Of a DNA stretch of 64,000 nt, positions 1-12,371 are shown piece by piece. The notes beneath the pieces are model-generated. The model did no database searches. It had not been told where the DNA came from and worked only from the letters and a program-made list of their open reading frames with translations. Positions within the stretch are counted from its first letter, which is position 1; every line of letters begins with the position of its first letter. The stretch comes from Muraenolepis orangiensis (Eukaryota; Chordata; Actinopteri; Gadiformes; Muraenolepididae), in the NCBI GenBank assembly GCA_027704905.1, contig CM051005.1:22375203-22439202 (forward strand), read 5' to 3'. A program made the translations under genes and the position numbers.

Positions 1-31
1 AGGTAGAGGAGTTCTCTACACAACTGGTTCT
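1..31 (-). repeat. LINE fragment cut by the window edge
   Basis: The first 31 bases are identical to bases 7009-7039, which belong to a LINE reverse-transcriptase linker fragment read on the minus strand. The window therefore opens inside a second copy of that LINE. Too little is left to say more. Confidence 0.7.
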
Positions 32-117
32 GGTAGCTTACACTTGTAAACTACAAGGTTCTTTAGTGAAATTTGTGAAAGGAGGCCAAAAGCTCCACAC
101 GCATAATGGTGAACTTT

Positions 118-204
118 GTAATATGCCTTGTTCCTGTTTCAATATTGTAATATGCCTTGTTCCTGTTTCAATATTGTAATATGCCTTGTTCCTGTTTCAA
201 TATT
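118..204. repeat. 29-bp tandem repeat, three identical units
   Basis: A 29-bp unit beginning GTAATATGCC is repeated three times without a mismatch (starts at 118, 147 and 176). There is no open frame. It is most likely a local minisatellite. Confidence 0.9.
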
Positions 205-1576
205 GGTTATCAGCAACCCTTTCCAAATCCTCTAATATTATAATTGCATACGGTTTGCTCCATGTAACCATTTAATCCCATTGTAATTTATTATAAATGC
301 TGTATTAGACAAGTGAGCTACGTGTGAGTGGTTTGGCCTGGTCTGCATATGGTCTAATTGTAATTTAGTAGTTGGTCTCTGTTGGGAACAGAATAAATGT
401 CTAAATCAATGATTAAATCATCAACCACTGTGAGGGGAGGAGCATCTGATACATTTCCTACCGTTTTGGAGGATTCTCCCAACGTCGTGAACAGGGAGTC
501 TTTATAGTGTCCTGGGGGGTACTTTACCACGCTATTCTCTTACCCAGGTTGTCCTCCATGTAGTATGGAACCATCTTAGGCCACCTGTATTGTTCCCCGA
601 TTATGGAGTTTCGGGATTGCCTCTGGAGTAGCGGTCGAAGGTGTCCAGAGAGCGGTGAAAAAAGAGAAAAATTAGCTAATGGGTAACCACAGGTTTCCAC
701 TGTGAAGATCAAAGCTAATGAGCTAGGGACGTACCTCATCAAGCACAATATCCCCCTCCACGAGGTTCAAGCCGGCCTCTGTGGACACCAAGAACAATTA
801 GTTTCAGTTTGGGATTCAGTGGAATATGGTCTGCTTTTTAATTAATTTATATAAAGCTTTATACTTGATCTCAAATTTATTTATTACAATGTGGGTTTTT
901 CAAACCTTCATTGATATCGAAAATATCAAGATCCCGCCCGCCATCAATGTCATATTCTGTGGAAAAGATTTCAGTTATAAAGTATTGAAAGAGGGTCACA
1001 TTCCAAGCCTAACATTTAAATGTATATTTATTAAGATATATATATAATCTATTTCAAATGGATAAAGGCAATCAACTTTTTTTGGTATATTTAGAATGAA
1101 ATCAAGTGTCAATATTGTCTATCACCTACCCAATACTTTTGCTGTTGGCTGTGTAAGAAATTGAAAATTGTATTCAGATTAGATTCATTAATACAGTAAT
1201 GATGCCCGTATGTATGTACGTATGTGTATATATATAATGATTACTTACCAAGCAATAGATACAGGCAAACAAGAGGCATACTATGTCAAAAACGAACAAA
1301 ACTTGTTTCTGTCCTTCCATGTCGGTGAGAAAATGTCCTTCTACATCGGACACTTAAAGTCTCTTTGACTGTTCGCTGAAACTCTTAAAATTCTTATCAT
1401 AAACAATAGTGTGTGTAATCACCAAATCAATTATTAACAGTGATAGGACACTGGGCCAAGAGCCCTTTCTACTTTTGCCATCTTCTTTCAAATCTAAAGT
1501 TGCACAAATCGTAAACGTTATTGTGGATTTAATTTATTCTCATATGTTATATTGTCATTATTGTCATTGGAGAAAT
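205..1576. other. Gene-free, AT-rich stretch
   Basis: I see no exon, RNA gene or recognisable transposon ORF here. Short open frames (for example 524-748 on minus and 826-1047 on plus) show no family resemblance and no splice context. Confidence 0.6.
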
Positions 1577-1979
1577 TGTCACAAGGGGGTAGTTTGGTAG
1601 GACCCAGAACGCAGACACAGTGAGGCTATAACGTGAAGCTTTATTATAAAAGACAACAGAGTGATCGGGGACAGGCCAGGGGTCTGGATACCGGGAAGTC
1701 GATCAGCGTAGTACCGGGTAGCGACAGGTATAGACCGGCGAGTGACGCGGGACAGGCAAGTAATCTGGATACCGGGACATCGGCTTAACGATTCCGTCCA
1801 GAATGTACAAAGTACACAGTACGACCTAGCCCCGAAGTAACGGGACGCCACGGTATATATACCCCCAGGTGAGGTGATTACCCTAATTACCATCGGCAAT
1901 AGGCCTATATCACACTTCCTGCTTCCGGAGCCGTGAGCAGTGTACTCTTACTTCCGGTAGTTACCCCAGATACGTGACA
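1577..1979 (-). repeat. Solo-LTR-like element, about 403 bp
   Basis: The block begins TGTCAC and ends GTGACA, so it has TG...CA termini and short inverted ends. Read on minus, it carries an AATAAA signal about 50 bases before its end, as the R-U5 part of an LTR does. I found no matching target-site duplication (flanks GAAAT and AACTG) and no internal retroviral-type ORF beside it. Solo LTR is the best reading; a short DNA transposon is possible. Confidence 0.5.
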
Positions 1980-2212
1980 AACTGTGGCCGCCTCCCCTCC
2001 TCTCTGTTGTTGTAGTGAACCGGCTGCTCAACGTCTAAACAGAGACAGCCCTACCTCAGTTTACACCATTTACCCAAAGACAAACTCCTCCGCAAGTCTT
2101 GTGTGAGGCTGATAAGGAGGATGAAGGTCCCTCGTTTCATGTTCTCAGGGGTAGCGCGTATGTCTGCAGTTTGCACTTTGACAAGGAGAGCATATGTCTC
2201 GAAAGGTGGGCG

Positions 2213-2342
2213 GAATAGAGCCACATATTGTCGGGTAAGTGTGTGATTTAAAGCACTGGTCCTGACCCACACACACACTCCATCTCTCATCCGAATAGAG
2301 CCACATATTGTCGGGTAAGTGTGTGATTTAAAGCACTGGTCC
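2213..2342. repeat. 80-bp offset duplication
   Basis: A 50-base stretch starting GAATAGAGCC at 2213 recurs unchanged at 2293, separated by a short CA-rich spacer. This is a recent partial tandem duplication in non-coding DNA. Confidence 0.85.
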
Positions 2343-2690
2343 CAAGTAGGGCTGGGCGATACGGACCAAAACCCGGTATTTTTTGGCTGCATCGCGATAT
2401 ACGATATATACGATATATAGATCGATAGATATCGATATATATATAGATATATACATATCTCTATCTATCTATAGGTATTTTATACAAATTTGGTTTTAAC
2501 TCAATGCCACAAGTATGTCACAAGCACTTTTATTTTAAGACAACTCATATTCACAAGAATAACAGGCATTCCCTTTTAGAAAATATACAGCTGCACACTA
2601 CATATTAACACGTAAATGAAAAGGTACATTGAAATAATCTAAATCCATCAAATTGATTGCCTATATTATATACATAGGCATACCTCTGCT
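2343..2690. repeat. GATATA-rich repeat, possible end of a non-autonomous DNA transposon
   Basis: A segment beginning AGGGCTGGGCGATACG is followed by CGATATA/ATCGATA simple repeats to about 2465. Many fish hAT-type non-autonomous elements start with a similar GGGCTGGGCGATA block. I did not find the matching opposite end, so the class is tentative. Confidence 0.35.
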
Positions 2691-2865
2691 TCGACACAAA
2701 ATCACCTTCGTTATTCAAGATGACTATTTATCCGGAGGGAAATTAAGGTGCAACAGTTGAGACAGGGGGAATAAATGCACACAAAGTATACTAATACCTA
2801 AAAACGAAATAACAACAAAATAAACTAAACTAGTATAAACAAAATATAACTCAATTAAATCTAAA
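2690..2865 (-). repeat. LINE 3' UTR fragment
   Basis: Reverse-complemented, this stretch aligns with 12190-12350. Shared stretches include TTATTCCCCCTGT, CAACTGTTGCACC and TTAATTTCCCTC. The plus-oriented copy at 12.3 kb ends in a TTGAATC-type tail, so this copy lies in the opposite direction. It has no coding part. Confidence 0.75.
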
Positions 2866-3659
2866 TGTATGTGTTATATGGCGATATATCCAGATAGAGC
2901 CGCAAGACACAATGTCGGGGAATTGTATGATTCGGATTTAGACTTCTTCACTGTAGAGTGTTCATTCACTAGTTGAACCACATCGTCTTGACCGACTTTT
3001 GGAAGGTTGTGCAGCGATGTTGTCCAGCGATAACTGTCCTCCATGGTGAATGCCAAGCTGAATGCATAAACCGGAACTTGGGATACACTGCTCCGGCGGG
3101 TTCTTCCGGCGTTCTAATCTACTGTGATATAGGCCTATTGCCGGCAGGTGTGTGTGCGCTGCCAAAGCCCGCGGCTTGGCCACGCCCCCTCTCAACCACC
3201 GTAACCGTGACAGAAATACTGTGGGAGAACACTGACGAGCTAAATAGTGTTCTGCCATAGACATTGAACTCGAAGCAGGAAGCATGAATAGAATAGCTTA
3301 CATATTTCATTGTGTATAACGGAAGCAACAGTATTATGAAGCTAGAAAAGACTGAAAACTGTATTTGCGCAAACATTAATGGCAAAGTAAGCATGCTGCT
3401 CAGAAGCACTGTTCAAGGTCCCTGCATCTAGTGTTGCGTTCAGATGAAATGCATGAAGAATAACATTTCAAGGTTTAGGTAACGGTGGTTGTTGCTGAAT
3501 GGAATTCCGAAAAACATTTCTGTGGCTGTTTTGATGGAGCCGAGGGGGTATTGTGATGGTCAAAGGGGGAGCGTTGATGTGTACAGCATATGTAGCTTGT
3601 TTTGTTCTTCTCCCTTCCTCTGTCGATCTGAATTCCTTGCCCATTCCTTGGCTTTATTC

Positions 3660-3700
3660 CTCGGCTTTATGGTGCAGTGCGACTGCACCATAAAGCCGAG
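3660..3700. repeat. Perfect hairpin, 19-bp arms
   Basis: The left arm (3660-3678) and right arm (3682-3700) are exact reverse complements around a 3-base loop. No gene lies near. A run of T that would suggest a transcription terminator is absent. Confidence 0.9.
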
Positions 3701-4711
3701 TGGCTAAACACACTTTTGTTTGGCACGCAGAAACGTCTGTGTTGTCATGGTGATCGAACCGTCACAAATGTTGAAATGCTTCACTAACGCATCCGTGTGC
3801 AGCATTCCGGGTGTGACGAGACATTTTGAGACTTTATAGAAGTACCTCTATGGGGATTCACTGTTCACACGGCCTACATTGAGTCCTGACAAAAGTGCTA
3901 TTTAACCATTGGTTTACATTTGTGGCAGGCGCACGCACGATAAATGCTCTTTGGCAGAATCTGTACAAGTAAGTCGTTTTGACAAATTGTTTCTTAACGG
4001 ATGTTTTAGTGAGGCGCATGTTGGCTAGTGTTAACTAGCAAGCTAAACCTGGTTTCTGTCATCTGTGGGCAGCTGTCAGGTTGGACAGTTTCTGATATTT
4101 ATTACAATATCCACACAGACAGGGGCAGGCAGAGACGTAGTCGAGACAGGCAGTAGATCGGGGAACCAGGCAGGGCAGACAAACCAGGCAGGGACAAGAT
4201 GTCCTTGACCAAGTAAATCTTAACGATATTTGCCAACGGTTTGTATTTGTGAATGATCGATGTAGGGATCTGTTTGGATTGTTTAAATAGACACTACACA
4301 AAAAACAAAGGATACTTAGAGAAGGAAATTAGGTAATATTCTGAAACTAGTAGGCCTTCTGAATATAATAAACATGTCTATGTTGGATGGAAAATGCATA
4401 ACTTTTCCGTTAACAGATAATTTCCTAAAGTTCACTTTCTATTAGTCTTTGATATTTTTATCATTTGGATCAAATGAGTTATGGCTCCCTGCTGCTCCTG
4501 TATGGCCACTACAGAGACTGCAGGGAGTCGTAACATCTCCTTCCCTGAGAGGGTTCCTACAGGAAACCAAAAACAAACGACAAAGACCCCTTTTGCAACC
4601 CCGTCCCATCTCTGGTTTTCCAGCATCCTAGGGCCCTAAGGAAACAAAGACAACACGATTTAAACAAAACAGATTATTCAAGCCCTTGAAAGACCATCAG
4701 CAATTATGTTC
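3701..4711. other. Gene-free stretch
   Basis: No exon or RNA gene is visible. A part near 4110-4200 is rich in CAGGCAG/AGACAGG words like those in some fish LTRs, but no element ends could be set. Confidence 0.5.
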
Positions 4712-4771
4712 TGCATTTAAGGGTTAAGCACATCCAAATGGTTCCTCGGATGTACTTGACCCTTAAATGCA
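4712..4771. repeat. Inverted repeat, 24-bp arms
   Basis: The arms 4712-4735 and 4748-4771 pair with two mismatches around a 12-base loop. This could be a MITE remnant or a snap-back structure. Confidence 0.8.
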
Positions 4772-5584
4772 TGGATGTTTCCCCAAACATTCCTTCATAC
4801 CTCGGGTCGTTAGTGACCTGTTACTTATCTAACACCCATAACACGCTATACATTGAAATAATACTGCATGTAAATGTTTCAAACCACGTTTTTCAAATAG
4901 CACAACATATTTTTGCTCTATTTTGATAACTTTACACGTCAACATTAAAAAATATAAATGGGCCTAATGCTACATTGAAATCCATCCATCCATCGTCTAC
5001 CGCTTATCCGGATCAGGTCTCGGCTACATTGAAATGTCAACATAAAAAATATATGAACGGGCCTGACGCTCATTGGTCATTTTCCCTCCAAATGAGTCGC
5101 CACAGTAATCCCAAACCACACCCACTGTCTTGTGGTCTGTGCGACGGTTCTGCGCATCGCACGCAGTGGATCCACTGTTTTGCCATCAAGTGTGGATGTG
5201 CAAATCTGACGCCTTCCACTTTCGCGGTAGTTCTTCGGCTTCTTCGCCGGGTCTCTCTCTCTCTGGTGGAGCTACAGATTTTCGGGGCATTCCCTGTTGC
5301 TTTTGGAAGGCACCTGCTTTCTTCTGTCCAGATGGTTGTCTCATGCTAACGTTTTAATCTTTGAGCTGAGATCATCTTTTCAGTGTCTGATCCATCTGAC
5401 TCATCACTTTGCAACACCTTTGTAATCCTCATCATCAATTGTGTCATCCACACAGGCCCGGCGCCTCCTAAGGCCGAGTTGGCAAATGCCTCCGGCTTCG
5501 CTAAACAAATATTTTTTATAACTCTCTAAAACTTGTTAACGTTTTAGAGGACACATTACGTGCCAGTGATCATATAACCAATCA

Positions 5585-5745
5585 AAATCACAGATTTCGA
5601 TAGCCCCCCCCCCCTCTCCAGCAATAGGAATAGGAATAGGAATCTACTACTTCAGTTAGTAGACTCCCCCCCCCCCCCCCCATTTCACTTCACGATCGCG
5701 ACAACCCCCCCCCCCCCCCATTTCACTTCACGATCGCGACAACAT
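5585..5745. repeat. Poly-C tracts with a 38-bp duplication
   Basis: Three C runs occur here. The unit beginning CATTTCACTTCACG at 5681 recurs at 5719 together with its leading C run. Homopolymers of this kind are prone to length change and assembly error. Confidence 0.8.
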
Positions 5746-5784
5746 CTGTTTTTACATTTTGACTCTGAAAATGTGTTAAACGGT

Positions 5785-6205
5785 GAAAAGGGCCCAACAA
5801 CGCCTGTATTCCTCAGGCGTAAAAGGCGAAATTCAGCATGGGCCCCCGCATCCTGAGAACATTCTACACCGGCACAATTGAGAGTGTTCTTACAGGGTGT
5901 ATCACCGCCTGGTACGGGAACTGCACGGCACTCGCGCGAAGAGCGCTTCAAAGGGTGGTGCGGACGGCCCAGTATATCGTTGGAGGTGAGCTCCCCTCCC
6001 TCCTGGATATATACAACAAGCGGTGCATGGCCAAGGACAAACGCATCATAACAGACATTGCCCACCCTAGCCACAAACTGTATTCACTTTTACCGTCAGG
6101 CAGGCGATACCGCAGTATCAAGTGCCGCACAAATAGACTTAGAGATAGCTTCCACAGTCAGGCCATCAGGCTGCTGAACAAGGGTGTATAGCATATAACA
6201 ATGTA
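5785..6205 (+). pseudogene. 5'-truncated LINE, C-terminal part of ORF2 (L2/CR1-like)
   Basis: The frame 5838-6191 encodes the C-terminal 117 residues of a LINE reverse-transcriptase polyprotein, from MGPRILRTFY to RLLNKGV and a stop. It matches the end of the minus-strand copy at 28374-29163 with about 8 differences in 117 residues. Upstream (5795-5838) the homology continues but with a frame break. The element is 5'-truncated, as is usual for LINEs. Its 3' UTR runs to about 6205, where another repeat starts. It is not expected to be expressed. Confidence 0.85.
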
Positions 6206-6822
6206 TATTTTACATTAGATTTACATTTAGGGCATTGGGCTTTTATCCAAAGCGACTTACAAGGTATACATTTGTTGAAGCAGATAATAGCATAACACTG
6301 AGGTACGCAAACATAAAAATAGAGCAGTTCACAAGTATTCATATTAACAAGATGAATAACACAATTTCGTACTGCCAGGTCACCTGCTTAAGTAGCTGTG
6401 ATAAGAGCGTGTTATCAACATTAAGGATATACACTTGCTAGAATATACAACATGCTAAGAGCTATTAATGTCAGGACTTAAGCAAGTTAGGGGTTCACAA
6501 AGGAGAAGGAGGGTTCAAGGAGAGTCCAGGTGGACTCTGAACAGGTGGGTCTTGAGTCTCTTGCGGAAGCTGGCGAGAGACTCTGCCGTCCTGACATGAG
6601 ACGGGAGTTCATTCCACCACTGTGGAGCCAGAGCCGTGAAGAGCTGGGTCTTGGACAAGCGATGCTTGGTTGTCATCAGTGAAGGTCGACCGAGTCGCCT
6701 GGCAGAAGTTGAGCGGAGTGCTCTGGCTGGGATGTAGGGCTTGACCAACGCCTGGAGGTAGGCTGGGGCAGTTCCATTGACTGCCCTAAAGGTCAGCACC
6801 AGAGTCTTGAACTTGATGCGAG
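6206..6822 (-). pseudogene. 3' end of an L2-like LINE
   Basis: Read on minus, 6822 to 6515 encodes the C-terminal end of a LINE ORF2, with the typical pattern KFKTLVLTFRAVNG ... PQWWNELPSHVRT ... FRKRLKTHLF and a stop. The remaining 300 bases are its 3' UTR, ending in the motif GTAAGTCGCTTTGGATAAAA. Related tails occur at about 26540-26605 and 47145-47187. It is truncated at the 5' side, where it abuts a different LINE fragment at about 6823. Confidence 0.8.
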
Positions 6823-6825
6823 CAT

Positions 6826-7077
6826 TTACCGGAAGCCCGGGATGTTGTCGGGGCCTGCCGCCTTATGGATGTTCAGCCGCTTGAAGGTGCGGTGCACATC
6901 CGCCTCCGAGATGTTCAGCAGGCTGGTCTCCTCAGGCGGCGCTGGCTTCGGCGGGCTGCCGTTCACGTTGAACCGAGCAAAAAAAGTATTTAGCTCTCCT
7001 GGGAGGGAGGTAGAGGAGTTCTCTACACAACTGGTTCTCCCTCTGAAGTTTGTTATCGTCTGTAGCCCCTGCCACAT
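6826..7077 (-). pseudogene. LINE fragment: linker and start of the reverse transcriptase
   Basis: On the minus strand the frame has the motif series LNTFFARF, EADVHRTFKRLN and HKAAGPDNIPG. This is the start of the reverse-transcriptase region in L2/CR1-type LINEs. The fragment ends abruptly at both sides and joins the 3' end of another LINE at about 6823, forming a mosaic. The 31 bases at 7009-7039 recur at the start of the window. Confidence 0.75.
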
Positions 7078-7599
7078 ACCTTATTACTTGAAAGACTTAG
7101 TAGACTAAGTAGCAGTTCTGTAGCGTTACAAACATTTCCTTTCCGGCCATTCCATCGGCTTGTCATATTAAAACGTTATGGGGGGTTAAACTTAGCCATT
7201 CCTTTAGTGTGGTGATGCACTGGTCACTTCTGACACCATGTAGTAGAATAATCACACTTGAGGTTTCTACTCACTGTCTTAATTAAACAGATCGCAACTT
7301 GACACAACTCCTGAAGAAACGTACAGCAGCTTGATTTCTAGCAGGAAAATAAAAGCCCTTACTCGCAGAAGCATCATGAACCTACCTCTGCACACTGTGC
7401 ACAAGTGTGGACAGCGAGTGGCTGTTTAGCACAGCAGCAAATGTTGTCAAAATGTTGCCTGGTTAAGGTATTGTAGCCATGGCTGTAAAAACATGTAGTA
7501 TATAGTACCAAACAGTATTTGCTGTTTGGTATCATTGCTGCAGGATGAGGCCATTGACGAAGCAGAGGTTTCAGGCTCTGGGCAAGTGGTAATCGAGGT

Positions 7600-9405
7600 C
7601 TCACCAGATGACTCTACCGTGTACAAAGTTATACAGGGCTCTACAGAAATGTATTTTTTGTGCTTTTTTCTTTGATTTCAAACACTGAAGTTAAGTTAGG
7701 TTCATGAACTTGTTGAAGTCTACATCCATGTATTGCAACCGGAAGTCCTCTTTCAAATGAAAGAATGTCTACTAGTGTATATAGTTATTCCACTGTTGCT
7801 GGAATTACAGCGAGTCAGACTCATCACCAAAGATGAACGGCACAACAGCTGAATGCACAGTTGAATGTTCTCGTTAAATCAAGGCAGTCCATCTCCAGAT
7901 CTGTGTACAATAAGCATCCCCTCACTGTAACGTATACCACTGCAAGACACATTTTTTGCCATATGAACCTCAGTCCCATCTGGGTATCTCTGCTTCAGAG
8001 TAGACACTACTCCCTCATTAAGGACATCAACAGGCATGATTGAGACATTCGCAACCTCTAAGGATTCTTGAGACTGGAGGAATGTGTGTGATAGGCATGC
8101 ATGAACTGGTGTTTAATAGCTAGTGAACAAGGTATATTCTTGAAGCAATGATGTATATGATGAGCAACCTGCTTGAAGAAGCTATGTTTAGCCTCAAATC
8201 TCATCGTCCACAGTGCAACTATCTCTACCACCGTCGCTCAACGAAGTGTGTTTTGCTGGCCACTTCTGTCGTGCAAAATAACAGATTGTGTCTGACGTAA
8301 TATGTTGGAGACTTCTGTGTCCTAATAGAGGTCGTAGACCTCTTAACTATATTGATACCATTAGTAGGGACACAGAATATGCAATGGAGGACCTACCTAC
8401 CATAATGAGGGACAAAGATTACTGGCGCGGAATTGTGAATGCAGTCTCGGTTGCGGCCGCTCTATGATGATGACAGTGCAACTAGAGGTACGAAGCAACA
8501 AATCATTTGCGGATAGTGCTCTAAATAGTGATGTTTTGGTCGAGCTTGATATGTGGAAAGAGTTCCACATAGCGCTGTCTGTGATCATAGATCCTGGCCT
8601 CAAGATACGCAATGGTCTCATCTGTGTGAAAAGGGGCCACAACCAACTCAACTATGTCCTTAAGATCTAGAATCACCTGCAATGCTGGCTCATCTTTTTG
8701 TGCAAATTTGTCCAATCACAAAGCGAAGCAATCTTGGCAAGGACCAATTTCCTGGCGCATTGCCACCTAAAGTGTTGCTAGATGTGAAAGAGCATGGTAA
8801 GGCATGGGGGCGATTGGTTTTGTCCGCCCACTTGTACGGAAATGTCTGGATCAATGTGTTAAGGCCATCAAGAGTGAAGTATTTTTTGAAGATCAATAAC
8901 AAATACAGTTTGACTGGAACAACACCCTCCAAGAGATCATGCACAATATCAGGAGGATAGCCAGTGCTAACTTGAAAATGTGAAAGTTGCTCTGTTAAAA
9001 TTACACACTTTTTTGACACCACAGCAAATTGTTGCATTCTCCTGAGCAGACTGGAATTGAACATCATGGATGTCTCTGATTCTAAGTTGGAAAGCACCTA
9101 ACTTGACATTCTTAGTCTGAATTTCAGATTTATCTCCAGAACAAAACCTGCATATTGACCCGCCAGAAAAACTCAACAAATCCACCTATCCCTTGGGCTC
9201 TAAGATTGTCAGCTATTACACACTGGACAGTACCTTTAACAAACTGACCAAGCTGAGAAATAAAGACACCATGCTGTTTTAATATGGTTAAGTCTTTCAA
9301 GAGAGGCTCCAACACTATTCCATAGCCATAGGCCTTGACATCATTAGATTTGCATAGAACAGCTAAGTAAATTGAGGTTAGTGTTGAATTGGAACCTGGT
9401 GGCAA
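7600..9405 (-). pseudogene. Decayed coding remnant of a teleost transposon protein
   Basis: Read on minus, overlapping frames at 9130-9405, 8967-9185, 8690-9097 and 8521-8715, then parts down to about 7700, line up as one protein broken by stops and frameshifts. Recognisable pieces are PPGSNSTLTSIYLAVLC, CGVKKVC, TGYPPDIVHDLLEGVVP, NRPHALPCSF, ELVVAPFHTDE and MRFEAKHSFFKQV. I recall this protein as a multi-copy transposon product in fish genomes, possibly of the CACTA/EnSpm type with a transposase_21-like region. The class is from memory and tentative. No terminal repeats were found. Confidence 0.55.
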
Positions 9406-10339
9406 ATTACTCGAAACCCAATCGACACCACAGAGTTCATGCTTCTAACGAGATGTCCCAAGACAAATCTCAAAATCATCAACATAAAGATGTACTGCTA
9501 TTCTAAAACCTTGTTTTATATAATTATATAATTTGTTTATAATACTCACCGTCTCTTACGGTTGGTTCTATACTCTTGGAGACCAGACTGCTTGTCTTGT
9601 CGAGTCTGAGTTTCGAGATGTTCAAGGACACCTTTATGAAAGAGCAAATGTTGCAAATAATGTAATATAGGGATGTATTGAAATGTCCTTTACCTCTAGT
9701 ATCTAGTATGTACTCAACCGGCTATAAAACGCCAAAATGAGAGGTATAGTACTGTGTACGTTTATATGCAGTAGCAAGAGGGCCATCCTTTGCAATAGCT
9801 ATGCCCAATGGATTTGATTTGCATAGAACAGTGGAAAGCTCATCAACTAACGACTCTTCAACTTATAGTTTACGACTTTGGAATACATCAGAAACAATAT
9901 ATTTTGTGACAGGCAAAGATGCTGTACTAAATATGTTGGGAGGTTCAGAAAGGACCTCATCAATAACTGCCTTTGGAATGTAAACAATATTTTAAAAATC
10001 TCAAAAAAAAAAAAATATCAGTCTTGTATCCACAGACTGATGGTCCATCTGCAGAATTGTCTGACTGATGCAACTGACCGCTTGTACTGACGACATAGGC
10101 TTTAAAGTCTTCCAATGAATGAATGTTGGTTGTGTCCTGTTTTTATGTGTTGAATGTATTGTAAACGTTTTTTTCCTAGAAACATACATGGAACTGTTTC
10201 GTCATGCCTGAGATGTTGATTAATGTGTTGAATAATCTCTTTCTGTTGCTATGTCTCTGCATGAGCTCACATGACACTGTAATGTAAATACTTCTACTGG
10301 CTTTGGAGTTTGCAGTTTACCATGACCTTTGTATGTGTT
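9406..10339. other. Gene-free stretch
   Basis: No conserved reading frame is visible. The short open frames at 9801-10189 overlap on both strands and show no domain. Confidence 0.5.
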
Positions 10340-10806
10340 TGTTACAGCCCTTGGATCCAAACAACAGAGTCTCGACTGATGCATAAGACGATCTTTATTT
10401 AATTGTCCATCCGTGAGGTCATCTTAGCACCGTGAAAACTGCATTGGAAACGTACATAAACAGACAAACAAACATTTCACATAACGGTTTCCACAGTACA
10501 GTACAAACACTAAACTAAATAACATTGGTATCAAACTAGAAGGATTACATTCCTCCACAAGACATAAAATCATTCATTCACGAATTTCATTCTACAGAGT
10601 TACAACCATAATCATATAAACAACAAAGCATACCTTGCTGCGCTCTCCAAGGAATGCAAACATAATCCGAAAAAGGTCCTTTCTTCTACATCACAGTGAC
10701 TACATCACTTAACCGGCGCTTCCAGCTGTACTGATCTATCTGTCCCCTGCCAATAGGGACAGATTTATGTAGGCCTACGGGTATCGAACTCCGGTAAAAT
10801 CCCACA
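10340..10806 (-). repeat. Solo-LTR-like element, about 467 bp
   Basis: Read on minus, it starts TGTGGGATTTTACCGG, ends GGGCTGTAACA and contains AATAAA shortly before the end. These are LTR-like features (TG...CA, polyadenylation signal). The flanks (GTGTT and CGTCA) do not match, so the target-site duplication is lost or the ends are misplaced. Confidence 0.45.
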
Positions 10807-11282
10807 CGTCATTTCAAGGCATACATACATACTGAATATTATTTAGTAAACAGCAAATGATAATGCCTAGACAGGTTTAATCTCAAGTGGTCCGTTATTT
10901 AGTAGCTTACTTATGGACGTGGATAGCGATAACTGCACCTAAGATGCCCATGAGTCTGCCTAAAATGTTGCAACAGCAAATACCTGCTAGCTAGTTCCAA
11001 ACTACATTCATTGCACTGCCACTTCTATAATCCTGAAAAGGAGAATAAAGACAATTAGCACATATCACACTGAATAAATTACAATGATACAGATCAGCTT
11101 GTGCCAGCATTTAGCAAGTAGCCTTTACTTACTATAGGTTGATACAAGAAGTGTGTGATCAGTAATGGTGATCAAACTGCAAAAGAGGAGATGAATATAT
11201 ACAAGTCTGAACAGGTCTGAATACAAGTACTAAACATGCGAAAGTTCACCGACAAGTAAAAATTGCATTAGAGCACTCGCAA

Positions 11283-11570
11283 TGAAAATCGATCAAATGT
11301 TAAAGATCCACTCCAGACATGTTTTAAAATGTATATAAAAGTTGAATATTGGAATAGGATTGGCTTCCAAAGTATTTGTGATGTCACAAATCATGCTTGT
11401 AGGCCCACCCCTGAAAATGGGATTTTCAATGGGCACATAAAAACTTTCTACTTTCAGCAGATGAATGTGAAAACACCCTGTGGTGTCAAACTCTGCACAT
11501 ACATCATTTGGTACAGTGAAGCAGAAACATTGAACTGTAAGAACAACAAGAAAAAGCAACACTGAAGCTA
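11283..11570. repeat. Probable short dispersed repeat
   Basis: The stretch from TTAAAGATCCACTCC through AATAGGATTGGCTTCC to GATGTCACAAATCATG resembles, from memory, a common non-coding teleost repeat. There is no second copy in the window to confirm it. It is open on both strands but has no protein-like content. Confidence 0.3.
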
Positions 11571-12009
11571 CATATAACAGATCAAATCATGAAAGCATGT
11601 GAAATACATTTCACTGCGCCATTTTAATAAAATAGGGATCTTTTTTTTTAAATGGTGGCTGCGAACAAACTTCCCAAAGTGTGCCGAACCGCCGCATCTA
11701 GGTGCTCCAAACCTGACTGCCGTGTCTAAAATGCATTTAGTCTCTAACCCAAAATCTCTCCCGCTCACAATCACACAAGACACACCTGTCTTTATTTAAA
11801 TAATCCCAATCCCAATCCCGGCAGAAGTGCTGATCCTCATCCCAGCCGCTTCACATTCCGCTGCAAACCGATCCAGTGAGTGCTGAAGGTCACATACTGA
11901 TGACGCAAACAGGACCACATGATCTGCAAACAGCAGCGATTCAATCCTGAGCCCACCATACTGAAACCCCTCCCCTCCATGACTATCATTTCACTGTAAT
12001 TTTGCACTG

Positions 12010-12371
12010 TAAATTCAATTTCACTTTTCACTTTTCACACGTCACTTTTTCAGTATTCATCTGAGTTATTTATTAATATATTATTACTGCCAATTTGCAC
12101 TATACGTATTGTTGTGTATTGTATATACCTACGTATTACTGTAATAATACTGTAAATTGTGCAATTCATCTACTCATCTATCAATACACTTAGATTCATT
12201 TAGAGTTATTTAGTTATATTTGTTTATAGTAGTTTTATTTAGTTAGTTGTTGTTATTTAGTTCTTAGCTTAGGTATTAGTATATTTGTGTGTGCATTTAT
12301 TCCCCCTGTGTCAACTGTTGCACCTTAATTTCCCTCGGGATTAATAAAGTTTCTTGAATCTTGAATCTTGA
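12010..12371 (+). repeat. LINE 3' UTR with a TTGAATC-type tail
   Basis: An AT-rich segment ends in GGGATTAATAAAG followed by repeats of CTTGAAT. This is a typical non-LTR retrotransposon 3' end with a short microsatellite tail. A diverged copy lies in the opposite orientation at 2690-2865. It meets another LINE, in the opposite orientation, at about 12372. Confidence 0.75.

Noticed and set aside
2962..3409. Overlapping frames on both strands of about 100 codons
   Set aside because: No family, no splice context, adjacent to repeats; likely chance.
5130..5357. Overlapping plus frames near 5 kb
   Set aside because: The two frames overlap, lack domains and lie in repeat-rich DNA with a (CATC)n fragment.
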